DNA of 32,094 bases from Achromobacter insolitus (GTDB lineage: Bacteria; Pseudomonadota; Gammaproteobacteria; Burkholderiales; Burkholderiaceae_B), in NCBI RefSeq assembly GCF_002209555.1, contig NZ_NJIF01000017.1, positions 1 to 32,094 of the forward strand, given 5' to 3'. Under the pieces are notes generated by a model. It had not been told where the DNA came from, did no database searches, and saw nothing but the letters and a program-made list of their open reading frames with translations. The position numbers and the translations under genes are program-made. Every line of letters begins with the position of its first letter. Position 1 is the stretch's first letter. Shown here piece by piece: positions 6,990 to 14,476 of this stretch.

Positions 6990-8275
6990 ACCGGAGTCTC
7001 CCAGGCCAGGCTGCCACCCACCACGGTGGCGCGTACACGGCCGGGCAGCATCATACCCGCGAACGGGGTATGGCCGCTGCGGCTTTGCAGCGCGCCAGGC
7101 TCCACCAGCCATTCGGCATCCAGGTCGACCAGGCACAGGTCGGCCGGCGCTCCCGGGCCCAGATGGCCGGTCGCGCCCGCTTGGGGCGCGATCTTGTCCA
7201 ATACCGCGGCAGGACCACAGGTGACCCGCGCCAGCGCTTCGGCCAATGGCCTGCGATGGTCGCGCGCCCACTTCAGGGCCAGGGACAGCAGCAGCTCCAG
7301 ACCCGTCGCGCCGGGCGCGGCCATAGGAAACGGCACGGCTTTGCCCGCATCGTCGACCAGGGTGTGATCGGAACACAGCGCGTCGACCGTGCCGTCCGCG
7401 AGCGCCGCAAGGATCGCGTCGCGGTCGCGCTGGCCGCGCAAGGGCGGGTTCAGGCGGAAGTCCGTGTTGAAAAAGCCGATGTCCACGTCCGTCAGATGCA
7501 GATTGTGGACAGAGACATCGGCGCTCACAGGCAGGCCTTCGCGCTTGGCAGCGCGCAATAGTTCCAGTCCGGCGGCCGTGGACAGCCGAGTCAGGTGCAC
7601 GCGCGCGCCCATGGCGCGCTGCAGTTCAAAAATGGTGTGCAAGGCCACGGTTTCCGCCTGCGCAGGCAGCCCTTCGAGGCCGAGGCGCTCGGCATAGGCG
7701 CCGCTGGCGGCGACCGCGCCGCGCGCCAGCCACGGATCTTGGGGCCTCAGCCACAGCGCATGGCCCATGCCGCTGGCGTAGCGCATGGCCCCCCAGAGCA
7801 CGCGCGTGTCGACGATGCCTTGCTCGCCTTGCGCATATGCCAGGCAGCCAGCCTGGGCCAGCAAACCCATTTCCGCCAGCGTTTCTCCGGCCAGCGCCAC
7901 GGTCATCGCGCCCAGCGGATGGATTCGGCATTGCCCCGCTTCGGCCTGGCGCATCAGCGCCTCGACCTTGCCTGGCTCGTCCAGCGGCGCAGCGGAGTCC
8001 GGCGGCAACACCAGCCTGGTCACGCCGCCGGCCAGGGCCGCGCGCAGCTCGGATGGCGCGAATGATGCCGCGCCGGACTGCGTTACCCGCGCCGACAGGT
8101 CGATCAGGCCAGGCAACACGGCCAATCCGGCGGCGTCCAGCCGGCTGTCCGCGTGAAAGCCGTCGGGCTCGCGCCCCACCGCAACCACATGGCCGTCCGC
8201 GATGTAGAGATCGTGCTGCCCATCCCGTGCATTGGCCGGATCGATCAGCCGCCCGTTGGCGACGTGCAACCTCAT
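6986..8275 (-). CDS. pyrC: Dihydroorotase-like protein lacking the metal-binding HxH motif (PyrC'-type)
   Basis: This 429-residue amidohydrolase-fold protein is clearly of the dihydroorotase family: LPGLIDL near residue 55, GGVTRLVLPPD, WLRPQDPWLARGGAVA-like segment, ETVALHTIFEL, LCSDHT and the C-terminal ADLCLVDLDAEW. At the motif that in active enzymes reads DLHVHLREPG, this protein has DLSARVTQSG (residues 59-68). Both metal-ligand histidines and the substrate-binding Arg are gone. Such inactive PyrC' proteins are known from pseudomonads as structural partners of ATCase. A working dihydroorotase must therefore be encoded elsewhere. It overlaps the pyrB-like gene by 4 bp and plsC by 4 bp. 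Confidence 0.85.
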   Translation of the reverse strand: MRLHVANGRLIDPANARDGQHDLYIADGHVVAVGREPDGFHADSRLDAAGLAVLPGLIDLSARVTQSGAASFAPSELRAALAGGVTRLVLPPDSAAPLDEPGKVEALMRQAEAGQCRIHPLGAMTVALAGETLAEMGLLAQAGCLAYAQGEQGIVDTRVLWGAMRYASGMGHALWLRPQDPWLARGAVAASGAYAERLGLEGLPAQAETVALHTIFELQRAMGARVHLTRLSTAAGLELLRAAKREGLPVSADVSVHNLHLTDVDIGFFNTDFRLNPPLRGQRDRDAILAALADGTVDALCSDHTLVDDAGKAVPFPMAAPGATGLELLLSLALKWARDHRRPLAEALARVTCGPAAVLDKIAPQAGATGHLGPGAPADLCLVDLDAEWLVEPGALQSRSGHTPFAGMMLPGRVRATVVGGSLAWETPV

Positions 8276-9189
8276 GGCGCATCTCCGGTCAGCAGTTCCA
8301 GGGCGGCCAGACGCAAATATTGTTCAAGGTCCGCCAGTTGCGCCTCGATGGGTGTCAGGCTGGCCGACACGTCGCCATCGGTCTCGATGCCGGGCGTCAG
8401 CACGCCCGCGGGCAATAGCAAGGCATCGGACCGGGCGGCCGCCAGCGCGGCCGGCGTCAGGCCGTAGGCCTGCGCGTACTCTCGGGCGGAGGGCAACCAC
8501 GCGCCGCTGATCCCTTCCACCTTCAAGGGCAGCACGACGACGACGTCGGCATCCTGCAGACCTTCCCGCAGCGAAGCGCAGGCGCGCACGCCCAGTTGCG
8601 GCAGGCCATCGGGCAAGAGCGTGCGCGGCGCGGCGGCCCGGACTTCGGGCACGCCCAATGTCGTCATGGCATGGATGACGGAACGCGCCATGCGCGAGTG
8701 GCGGACGTCGCCCACCAGCGTCACGGCCAGGTTGGTCAGATCCTGCCGCGCATCGATCATGGCCTGCACCAGCGCCAACGCCGGCAAAGGATCGGCATGG
8801 CTGCCGTCGCCGGCGTTAAGGACGCGCAGGCCCGGGGCGGCATGCGCGGCCGCGCAATGCGCCGCGCCGCTGGCGCCATGCCGCAGCACCAGCAGGCCTG
8901 GCGCCAGCCGGGCCACGGTTTCGGCCAGCGCCGCGCCGGCCTGCAAGTCCAGCGCCACCGGCGACAGGGACAGCCGTCCGGCAGCGGCGGCAAAGGCGTC
9001 ACGGTCCTGCGCCGAATCATCGGGCAGGCACAGGAACAAGGGTGCGGCGGACGACGAGGCGGCGGGCGCCGCGCCCGTCGCATGAGCACGCGCAGCGTCC
9101 AGCAGCCGTTCGACATGCCGGCGAGGCAGGCCTTCCGTAGTCAGCAGGTGTATCAGTTCGCCGCGGCGATCGAGTTGCGGATTGAGCAT
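8272..9189 (-). CDS. pyrB: PyrB (aspartate carbamoyltransferase)-family protein with eroded active site
   Basis: This 305-residue protein starts NPQLDRRGELIHLLTTEGLP and keeps LNAGDGSHA, LVGDVRHSRMARS, TTLGVPEVR and YGLTPAALA, so it is homologous to betaproteobacterial PyrB along its length. Catalytic motifs are missing. STRTR is SAQDR (59-63). The SKGES loop is QAGAA (83-87), losing the active-site Lys. HPTQ is DPLP (133-136). RLQxER is PLKVEG (221-226). HPGPxNRG is LPAGVLTPG. Only the Arg residues of LRHGASG and RHSR remain. The frame is uninterrupted, so this is not a simple pseudogene. I infer that it has no ATCase activity by the known mechanism and may be structural or regulatory. Confidence 0.8.
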   Translation of the reverse strand: MLNPQLDRRGELIHLLTTEGLPRRHVERLLDAARAHATGAAPAASSSAAPLFLCLPDDSAQDRDAFAAAAGRLSLSPVALDLQAGAALAETVARLAPGLLVLRHGASGAAHCAAAHAAPGLRVLNAGDGSHADPLPALALVQAMIDARQDLTNLAVTLVGDVRHSRMARSVIHAMTTLGVPEVRAAAPRTLLPDGLPQLGVRACASLREGLQDADVVVVLPLKVEGISGAWLPSAREYAQAYGLTPAALAAARSDALLLPAGVLTPGIETDGDVSASLTPIEAQLADLEQYLRLAALELLTGDAP

Positions 9190-9210
9190 AGGCAGTCCGG
9201 ACCGCGCGCG

Positions 9211-9612
9211 TCAGGACGCAGGCAGGGTGTCCAGGTATCGTTGCAGGATAACAGCCGCCGCCATCGCGTCGTCCGCGGCATGCGTGCCCAGCAGGCGCTG
9301 CGCTTCCATGCTGGAGCCGCGTTCGTCGACCAGTTCGACGGTCAGGCCGAAGCGGCCATGCAATTGATTGGCGAAGCGCCGGCAACGCGCGGTGGCCGGC
9401 TGTTCTCCGCCGTCGGCGTCCAGCGCCAGCCCCACCACGACGCGGTGGGGCTGCCACTCCTGCAAAAGCGCCGCAATGCGGCCGAAGCGCGCCTCGCGGA
9501 TTTCACTGAAGATGATTTCCAGCGGACGCGCCTGGCGCGTCAGCGTATTGCCGATGGCGATGCCGATCTTCTTCTCGCCAAAATCGAAGGCGAGCAGGGT
9601 TTCTTCAGGCAT
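9211..9612 (-). CDS. ruvX: RuvX/YqgF-family putative Holliday junction resolvase
   Basis: This is a 133-residue RNase H-fold protein. The first acidic residue sits in LLAFDFGEKKIGIAIGN, Glu in the VVVGLALDADG strand region and Asp/Glu in VELVDERGSSMEA, followed by DDAMAAAVILQRYLD. Members act as Holliday junction resolvases or in 16S rRNA 5'-end maturation. The ATG at 9612 (MPEETLL) overlaps the yqgE stop as ATGCCTGA; another in-frame ATG lies at 9621. In related genomes a pyrR gene often sits between ruvX and pyrB. Here the two are only 21 bp apart. Confidence 0.92.
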   Translation of the reverse strand: MPEETLLAFDFGEKKIGIAIGNTLTRQARPLEIIFSEIREARFGRIAALLQEWQPHRVVVGLALDADGGEQPATARCRRFANQLHGRFGLTVELVDERGSSMEAQRLLGTHAADDAMAAAVILQRYLDTLPAS

Positions 9613-10192
9613 GGCCGGCATCGCCCGCCAACATCACCGGATCGATGCCCAGCAGCTTCAGCGCTGCCGGATAGCGTTCTTCGGGCGGCACATCGAAAAT
9701 GATGGTGTCGTCCGCGCCCACGCTGAGCCAGGCATTCTGGGCCATCTCGCTTTCGAGCTGACCCGCACCCCAGCCGGCGTAGCCCAGCGTAACCAGCATG
9801 CGGGCTGGACCCTTGCCATCGGCCACGGCTTGCAGCACGTCGCGCGAGGTGGTCAGCGCCATGTCGCCCAGCTTGATGCTGGAGCTATAGTCGCCGGCGG
9901 GCGCGTGCAGCACGAAACCGCGGTCGGTCTGCACCGGACCGCCAAAGAAAACCAGGGTGTCCTTCACCGGGCCGATCTCGAGCGTCAGATCGATACGCTC
10001 GAACAGCGTGCCCAGCGTCAGGTCGGTGGGCCGGTTGATGACCAGGCCCAGCGCGCCGCGTTCGGTGTGCTCGCAGACATAAATGACCGAGCCCGCCAGG
10101 CTGCCTTCCACCATGCCCGGCATGGCGATCAGGAACTGGTTGGCAAAGTTGGCTGCCTGCGTCGTGGCGTCTTCGTGGTGTTTTTCCGTCAT
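9605..10192 (-). CDS. yqgE: YqgE/AlgH family protein
   Basis: This is a 195-residue protein of the YqgE/AlgH family (DUF179). Family hallmarks are ANQFLIAMPGMVEGSLAGSV, YVCEHTERGALGLVINRP, the VFFGGPVQTDRGFVLH block and the LGYAGWGAGQLESEMAQNAWL segment. The biochemical role is not established; it is commonly found just upstream of ruvX, as here. The ATG at 10192 is chosen because it opens MTEKHHEDATTQAANFANQFL; a longer open frame upstream has no family similarity. It is separated from rubredoxin by 152 bp and overlaps ruvX by 8 bp. Confidence 0.93.
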   Translation of the reverse strand: MTEKHHEDATTQAANFANQFLIAMPGMVEGSLAGSVIYVCEHTERGALGLVINRPTDLTLGTLFERIDLTLEIGPVKDTLVFFGGPVQTDRGFVLHAPAGDYSSSIKLGDMALTTSRDVLQAVADGKGPARMLVTLGYAGWGAGQLESEMAQNAWLSVGADDTIIFDVPPEERYPAALKLLGIDPVMLAGDAGHA

Positions 10193-10344
10193 GGCAACCC
10201 CTACATGGGTAATCTGAAAGAACCGTGGGGAGGCCGCGCGTACACAGCAAGCATCATGCCTGGCGCCAGTCCGTCCCACGGTTGCGAAGGATGGGGCGTA
10301 GTCCCATCTTACGAGCCTTGGCGGATTATGTCGGCGCTAGCGCC
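10193..10344 (-). promoter_or_regulatory. Gap between rubredoxin and yqgE with several dyads
   Basis: Directly after the rubredoxin stop is the perfect palindrome GGCGCTAGCGCC (10333-10344). Next comes the stem GATGGG/CCCATC (10290-10295 with 10303-10308). Long-range arms CCGTGGG/CCCACGG also occur in this gap. No U-tract follows any of them on the minus strand. The segment probably carries rubredoxin's transcript end and/or the promoter of the yqgE-ruvX-pyr-plsC operon, but no clear -35/-10 pair could be assigned. Confidence 0.35.
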
Positions 10345-10509
10345 TCAGATTTCCATCAGTTCAAAGTCCTCTTTGCGGGCGCCGCATTCAGGACAGACCC
10401 AGTTCGGCGGCACGTCTTCCCAGCGGGTGCCGGGGGCAATGCCTTCATCGGGCAGGCCGGCCTCTTCGTCGTAGACCCAGCCGCAAATCAAACACATCCA
10501 AGTACGCAT
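10345..10509 (-). CDS. rubA: Rubredoxin
   Basis: This 54-residue protein reads MRTWMCLICGWVYDEEAGLP onward to a second knuckle CPECG. Cys6, Cys9, Cys39 and Cys42 form the two CxxCG knuckles that bind one iron. The segment with PGTRWEDVPPNWVCP is the classic rubredoxin signature. It is a small cytoplasmic one-electron carrier. It is short enough to be missed by length-filtered gene finding. It is divergent from the thiD-like gene and upstream of yqgE, an arrangement common in Burkholderiales. The redox partner is not evident here. Confidence 0.97.
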   Translation of the reverse strand: MRTWMCLICGWVYDEEAGLPDEGIAPGTRWEDVPPNWVCPECGARKEDFELMEI

Positions 10510-10629
10510 AGTTCTCTCTTACATCAATTCCAGGCCCTTGACCCGGCGTCAGGGCAAAGGCGGGGGGCTTCCATTAGAATGGGGACAATCTTACCGAAAC
10601 CCAATAGGGGTTCCCCTGATTCACCGCAA
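10510..10629. promoter_or_regulatory. Divergent promoter region rubredoxin / thiD-like
   Basis: This 120-bp spacer lies between two divergent genes. TAGAAT (10575-10580) is the best -10-like match for the rightward thiD-thiE-hemL operon, but no good -35 lies 16-18 bp upstream. An AGGGG/CCCCT dyad separated by TT follows just before the start codon. Conserved TPP-riboswitch boxes are not present. Confidence 0.4.
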
Positions 10630-11475
10630 ATGAATCCGGGCGCCCCCTACTCTAGCGCTGTCCAAGTGGCCCCCGTTACTCCCCCTCTCGTTTTGGTCTT
10701 CGGTCCGCTCGACCCTTCGGGCTCCGACGGCCTGCCGGCAGATGCCGTCACCTGTGCCAGCCTGGGCTGCCATGGCCTGGCGGCCGTGACCGCGCTGACC
10801 GTGCGGGATACCGCCGGCATCGAAGAAATCCATCCCGTTACACCCGACCTGCTGGACGACCAGGCGCGTTGCCTGCTCGAAGACATGTCCGTGCAGGCCA
10901 TCAAGGTGGGCGGACTATACACCGCGGAAACCGCCAGCGTCGCGGCGCAGGTCGCGGCCGACTACAGCCAGGTGCCGCTGGTGCTGCATCTGGGCCAACG
11001 CGCCCAGCCGCCGGCCGACGCCGCGGACGAGGACGAGGCAGACGACCTGCTGGCCGCCACCCTGGAATTGGTGCTGCCGCAGACGGACCTGCTGGTTATC
11101 GAACACCTGCGCCTGGCCCAGTGGCATGCCGATGGTGACATCGATATCGGGGACGCACCAACGCCCATGCATGCCCTGCTGGCTGCGGGCGCGGAATGGG
11201 TGTTGGTCCTGGGCAGCCCGCAGCGGCCCGGCCACTACGCGAACATGCTCCTGGGCCCCAACGGCCAGACCGCTACGTTGCCCTGGCAGGCGCCTCCGGA
11301 CCGCAACGGCGACGCTGGCGGGGTGGCAGCGACCGCCATCGCGGCCATGCTGGCCCGTGGGCTGGAGATGCCCGAAGCCGTGCGCCAGGGGCTGACCCAC
11401 GCCGACGCCGCTGTCGCCGCCAGCTTCCTGCCCGGCATGGGCCGGCGCATTCCCAACCGGATTTCTCCCCAATGA
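10630..11475 (+). CDS. Divergent ThiD-like (hydroxymethylpyrimidine/phosphomethylpyrimidine kinase family) protein
   Basis: This 281-residue protein has a ribokinase fold of the ThiD family. The N-terminal substrate/phosphate segment reads FGPLDPSGSDGLPADAVTCA, where active ThiD has GSDSSGGAGIQADLKT. ALTVRDT and VQAIKVGGLYTAE match the family, and the C-terminal LPGMGRRIPNR is typical of this locus. The usual GTGCTFS-type anion-hole/catalytic motif is replaced by GDAGGVAATA, and no DPVM motif is seen. Kinase activity is therefore doubtful. ATG at 10630 is chosen although its Shine-Dalgarno is weak; ATG at 10579 is in frame but overlaps the candidate -10. It overlaps thiE by 4 bp. Confidence 0.78.
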   Translation: MNPGAPYSSAVQVAPVTPPLVLVFGPLDPSGSDGLPADAVTCASLGCHGLAAVTALTVRDTAGIEEIHPVTPDLLDDQARCLLEDMSVQAIKVGGLYTAETASVAAQVAADYSQVPLVLHLGQRAQPPADAADEDEADDLLAATLELVLPQTDLLVIEHLRLAQWHADGDIDIGDAPTPMHALLAAGAEWVLVLGSPQRPGHYANMLLGPNGQTATLPWQAPPDRNGDAGGVAATAIAAMLARGLEMPEAVRQGLTHADAAVAASFLPGMGRRIPNRISPQ

Positions 11476-12137
11476 AAGCGCTGCGCTTCCCCACTGGCCT
11501 TTATGGCGTCACTCCCGAATGGGACGATACCGACCGCCTGCTGCTGGCGGTCCGCCAGGCCGCCGAGGGCGGCATGCGCTCGCTGCAGCTGCGCCGCAAG
11601 AACGTGCCCGACGCCGTGCGCGCCGCGCAGGCGCGCGCACTTGCGCCGCTGTGTCGCGAGCTGGGCGTGGTCTTTCTGATCAATGACGACTGGCGCCTGG
11701 CGCTGGACGTGGGCGCCGACGGCGCTCATGTGGGCCGCGAAGACGAAAGCCTGGCGCGCATCCGCGCCGAGGCCGGTCCCGACCTGATCCTTGGCGGCTC
11801 CAGCTACGACGACCTGGGTCGCGCGCAGGAACTGCTGGCTGCGGGCGCCGACTACATCGCCTTTGGCGCCATGTTCGCCTCCACCGTCAAACCCGACACC
11901 GTGCGCGCGCCGCTGTCGGTGCTGACTGAAGCCCGCCGCCTGACCGACAACTGCGACGCGCCGCGGCCCGCAGTCGTCGCCATCGGCGGCATCACGCCCG
12001 ACAACGCGCCGCTGGTGGCGGCGGCCGGCGCCGACGCCATTGCCGTCATCACCGGGCTTTTCGAGGCGCCCAGCATCCGGGCCGCCGCGGCCGCCTGCTC
12101 CGCGCCCTACTCCGTCAACCCCAACCGCAAGCCTTGA
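11472..12137 (+). CDS. thiE: Thiamine-phosphate synthase (ThiE family)
   Basis: This 221-residue TIM-barrel protein of the ThiE/TenI family joins HMP-pyrophosphate and thiazole phosphate to thiamine monophosphate. Visible motifs are GLYGVTPE, the LQLRRKN strand (canonical LRxK), INDDWRLALDVGADGAHVG, ADYIAFGAMFASTVKPD and the phosphate-binding AIGGITPDNAP. Starting at ATG 11472 gives a 4-bp ATGA overlap with the thiD-like gene. Because TenI shares this fold, the assignment rests on the DDW and GxDGxHxG residues and on the thiD-like neighbour. Confidence 0.9.
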   Translation: MKALRFPTGLYGVTPEWDDTDRLLLAVRQAAEGGMRSLQLRRKNVPDAVRAAQARALAPLCRELGVVFLINDDWRLALDVGADGAHVGREDESLARIRAEAGPDLILGGSSYDDLGRAQELLAAGADYIAFGAMFASTVKPDTVRAPLSVLTEARRLTDNCDAPRPAVVAIGGITPDNAPLVAAAGADAIAVITGLFEAPSIRAAAAACSAPYSVNPNRKP

Positions 12138-12142
12138 ACGCC

Positions 12143-13420
12143 ATGTCCAGTAACGCTCAGCTTTTCGAACGCGCCTGCCGCAGCATCCCCGGCGGCGTCA
12201 ATTCGCCCGTGCGCGCCTTCCGCTCCGTGGGCGGCACGCCGCGCTTCATCAAGCGCGCGCAGGGCCCCTACGTGTGGGACGCGGAAGACAAGCAGTACAT
12301 CGATTACGTCGGCTCCTGGGGCCCTGCCATCCTCGGCCACTCGCATCCCGAAGTGGTGCGCGCCGTGCAGGAAGCCGCCGTCAACGGCCTGTCATTCGGC
12401 GCCCCCACCGAAGCGGAAATCGAACTGGCCGAAGTGCTGATCTCGCGCCTGCCGTCGCTGGAACAGGTGCGCCTGGTCAGTTCCGGCACGGAAGCCACCA
12501 TGACGGCCATCCGCCTGGCCCGTGGCGCGACGGGCCGCGCCAAGATCGTGAAGTTCGAAGGCTGCTACCACGGCCATTCGGACAGCCTGCTGGTCAAGGC
12601 CGGCTCGGGCCTGCTCACCTTCGGCAACCCCAGCTCGGCAGGCGTGCCGCCGGAGTTCGTCTCCCACACGCTGACCCTGGAATACAACAACCTGGATGCC
12701 GTGCGCCAGGCCTTCGCCCAGCATGGCGCCGACATCGCCTGCATCATCGTCGAGCCCGTCGCCGGCAACATGAACCTGATCAAGCCGGCCGCGGGCTTCT
12801 TGGAAGGCCTGCGCGAAGTCTGCACGCAGCACGGCGCGCTGCTGATCTTCGACGAAGTGATGACCGGTTTCCGCGTGGGCCCGCAAGGCGTGCAGGGACT
12901 GACCGGCGTCAAGCCGGACATCACGACGCTGGCCAAGGTGATCGGCGGCGGCATGCCGGTGGGCGCCTTTGGCGGCAGCGCCGAAATCATGAAGCACATC
13001 GCCCCGCTGGGCGGCGTCTACCAGGCCGGCACGCTGTCGGGCAACCCGGTGGCCGTGGCCGCTGGCCTGGCCACGATGCGCCTGATCGCCGCGCCAGGCT
13101 TCTATGACAAGCTCGCGGCCCAGACCGCCAAGCTGGCCCAGGGCCTGCAGGAACGCGCCCGCGCGGCCGGGCTGGCCTTCTCGGCGGATTCGATCGGGGG
13201 CATGTTCGGCATCTACTTCAGCAATCAGGTCCCGACCTCTTTCGCCGAGGTCTCGGCCTGCGACACTGCGGCGTTCAACCGCTTTTTCCACGCCATGCTG
13301 GACCACGGCGTGCACTTTGCGCCGTCCGCCTTCGAAGCCGGTTTCGTCTCGGCCACGCATGACGACGCGGTGATCAAGTCCACGCTGGACATCGCCGAAA
13401 AGGTCTTCGCGTCGATGTAA
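12143..13420 (+). CDS. hemL: Glutamate-1-semialdehyde 2,1-aminomutase
   Basis: This is a 425-residue class III PLP aminotransferase-fold enzyme that converts glutamate-1-semialdehyde to 5-aminolevulinate, the committed route to heme in bacteria with the C5 pathway. Hallmarks are RACRSIPGGVNSPVRAFRSVG, GSWGPAILGHSHPEV, SSGTEATMTAIRLARG, FEGCYHGHSD, IFDEVMTGFRVG, the Schiff-base Lys in TTLAKVIGGGMPVGAFGG and YQAGTLSGNP. Length is normal for the family. ATG at 12143 (MSSNAQLFE) is preferred; a TTG at 12134 overlapping the thiE stop is in frame and would add three residues. Confidence 0.97.
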   Translation: MSSNAQLFERACRSIPGGVNSPVRAFRSVGGTPRFIKRAQGPYVWDAEDKQYIDYVGSWGPAILGHSHPEVVRAVQEAAVNGLSFGAPTEAEIELAEVLISRLPSLEQVRLVSSGTEATMTAIRLARGATGRAKIVKFEGCYHGHSDSLLVKAGSGLLTFGNPSSAGVPPEFVSHTLTLEYNNLDAVRQAFAQHGADIACIIVEPVAGNMNLIKPAAGFLEGLREVCTQHGALLIFDEVMTGFRVGPQGVQGLTGVKPDITTLAKVIGGGMPVGAFGGSAEIMKHIAPLGGVYQAGTLSGNPVAVAAGLATMRLIAAPGFYDKLAAQTAKLAQGLQERARAAGLAFSADSIGGMFGIYFSNQVPTSFAEVSACDTAAFNRFFHAMLDHGVHFAPSAFEAGFVSATHDDAVIKSTLDIAEKVFASM

Positions 13421-13427
13421 CGGCATT

Positions 13428-13455
13428 GGGGGGGCCGGCCCGCGGCCGCTCCCCC
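13428..13455. terminator. Hairpin between convergent hemL and transglycosylase genes
   Basis: It lies exactly between the two stop codons. GGGGG pairs with CCCCC, and after a 3-base bulge GGCCG (13433-13437) pairs with CGGCC (13443-13447) around a 5-base loop. It is very GC-rich and has no U-tract, so it may be a bidirectional barrier rather than a classical intrinsic terminator. Confidence 0.45.
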
Positions 13456-14241
13456 TCAGGGCGCCTTGTAGTGCTCGTACAAGGCGGTCACGTCCCGGAC
13501 GTACGCCTGGGTTTCCGCATAGGGCGGCACGGCGTCGTACTTGCGCACCGCTCCCTCGCCGGCGTTGTACGCCGCCAGCGCCAGATCCAGCCTGCCGGGA
13601 TACTGGTCTATCAGCCGGCGCAAATGGCGCGACCCCGCGTTCACATTGGTCGCCGGATCCACCAGCGCGGTCTCCACGTCCGCCACTGACAACAACGGCG
13701 CTGCCGTCGCCGGCATCAGCTGCATCAGTCCCAACGCCCCCTTGGGCGAGCGCGCATCGCTGCGGAACCCCGATTCAATCGCGATCACCGCGGTCAGCAA
13801 CGCCTGGTCCACGCCCGACTCGCGCGCCGCCCGCGCAATCAGTCCGTCATGTGCGGCGGGTACCTTGAGTTCACCCCAACGCTGGGCGCGCGAGGCGGGC
13901 GCCAGCGACACCAGGCGCGCCCCGTCGCCCGACTTGGGCTCGCACTCCAGGCAGACCTTCATGCCGCTGCCTCGCCAGGCCGTCCGGGCTTGCGCCCGCT
14001 TGTAATACTTGGCGTAGCCCGTAGGCACCTTCATGGATCGCCAGACGCCGAACGGATCCTTGTAGCGATAGATGTCGGCTGCCTGGGCGGGACTGGCGGG
14101 TGCCAGCGCCAGCGCACCCGTCACGATGGCTGCCAAGGCCGCCATGCCCCCGGCGCGCGCCAGGAGGGCGCGCAAGGCCGGCAGGACGGAACGGGGGTGG
14201 CAGTGCATGGGACAGGGCTCCGGCGGCGTCCGTGGACGCAT
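13456..14241 (-). CDS. Lytic transglycosylase, SLT domain, exported
   Basis: This 261-residue protein has an N-terminal signal sequence (hydrophobic run ending ALAPASPAQAAD) and a short DUF4124-like segment IYRYKDPFGVWRSMKVP. A C-terminal SLT family-1 domain follows, with the catalytic Glu in VIAIESGFRSDARS, GALGLMQLMPATA and LALAAYNAGEGAVRKY. Such enzymes cleave peptidoglycan glycan strands to 1,6-anhydroMurNAc products in the periplasm. ATG 14241 has an AGGAGC Shine-Dalgarno; ATG 14208 is an alternative. It stands alone, convergent with hemL and divergent from the FapA-family gene. Confidence 0.9.
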   Translation of the reverse strand: MRPRTPPEPCPMHCHPRSVLPALRALLARAGGMAALAAIVTGALALAPASPAQAADIYRYKDPFGVWRSMKVPTGYAKYYKRAQARTAWRGSGMKVCLECEPKSGDGARLVSLAPASRAQRWGELKVPAAHDGLIARAARESGVDQALLTAVIAIESGFRSDARSPKGALGLMQLMPATAAPLLSVADVETALVDPATNVNAGSRHLRRLIDQYPGRLDLALAAYNAGEGAVRKYDAVPPYAETQAYVRDVTALYEHYKAP

Positions 14242-14476
14242 GGTCGAGCTCCTATGCTGCTGCCACGCTGCCGTTTTGTCGCTAGTACCGACGTCCTAGT
14301 TCTGGCCGGCCGGTCGCCATCCCAGGGGAAAACGGGGCAGGAACTAGGGCAATCGGCGGAATCTGTGCACCTACTTTCCAGTAGCCTGCAATGGCTGGGC
14401 TAGAATATGACTTAATATTTCCTATAATTACGAAATGATTGAACCTGGCGGCTGACGCCAGGCTGGAGACGGTGAG
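14242..14476 (+). promoter_or_regulatory. Promoter and structured leader of the FapA-family gene
   Basis: A consensus TATAAT (14423-14428) sits in an unusually AT-rich stretch (about 14400-14440). A perfect 7-bp hairpin CCTGGCG/CGCCAGG (14444-14450 with 14456-14462, loop GCTGA) lies in the presumed 5' leader, three bases before the GGAGA Shine-Dalgarno. Further upstream the arms CCTAGTTC (14295-14302) and GAACTAGG (14341-14348) form a long-range inverted repeat. No good -35 was found at the usual distance. Confidence 0.55.

Noticed and set aside
10560..10629. TPP riboswitch upstream of the thiD-like gene
   Set aside because: The AGGGG..CCCCTGATTC segment is only superficially similar; the conserved CTGAGA and ACCTGA boxes are absent.
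10579..10632. Earlier in-frame ATG for the thiD-like protein
   Set aside because: It overlaps the candidate -10 element and adds residues with no family similarity; 10630 was kept, though its Shine-Dalgarno is poor.
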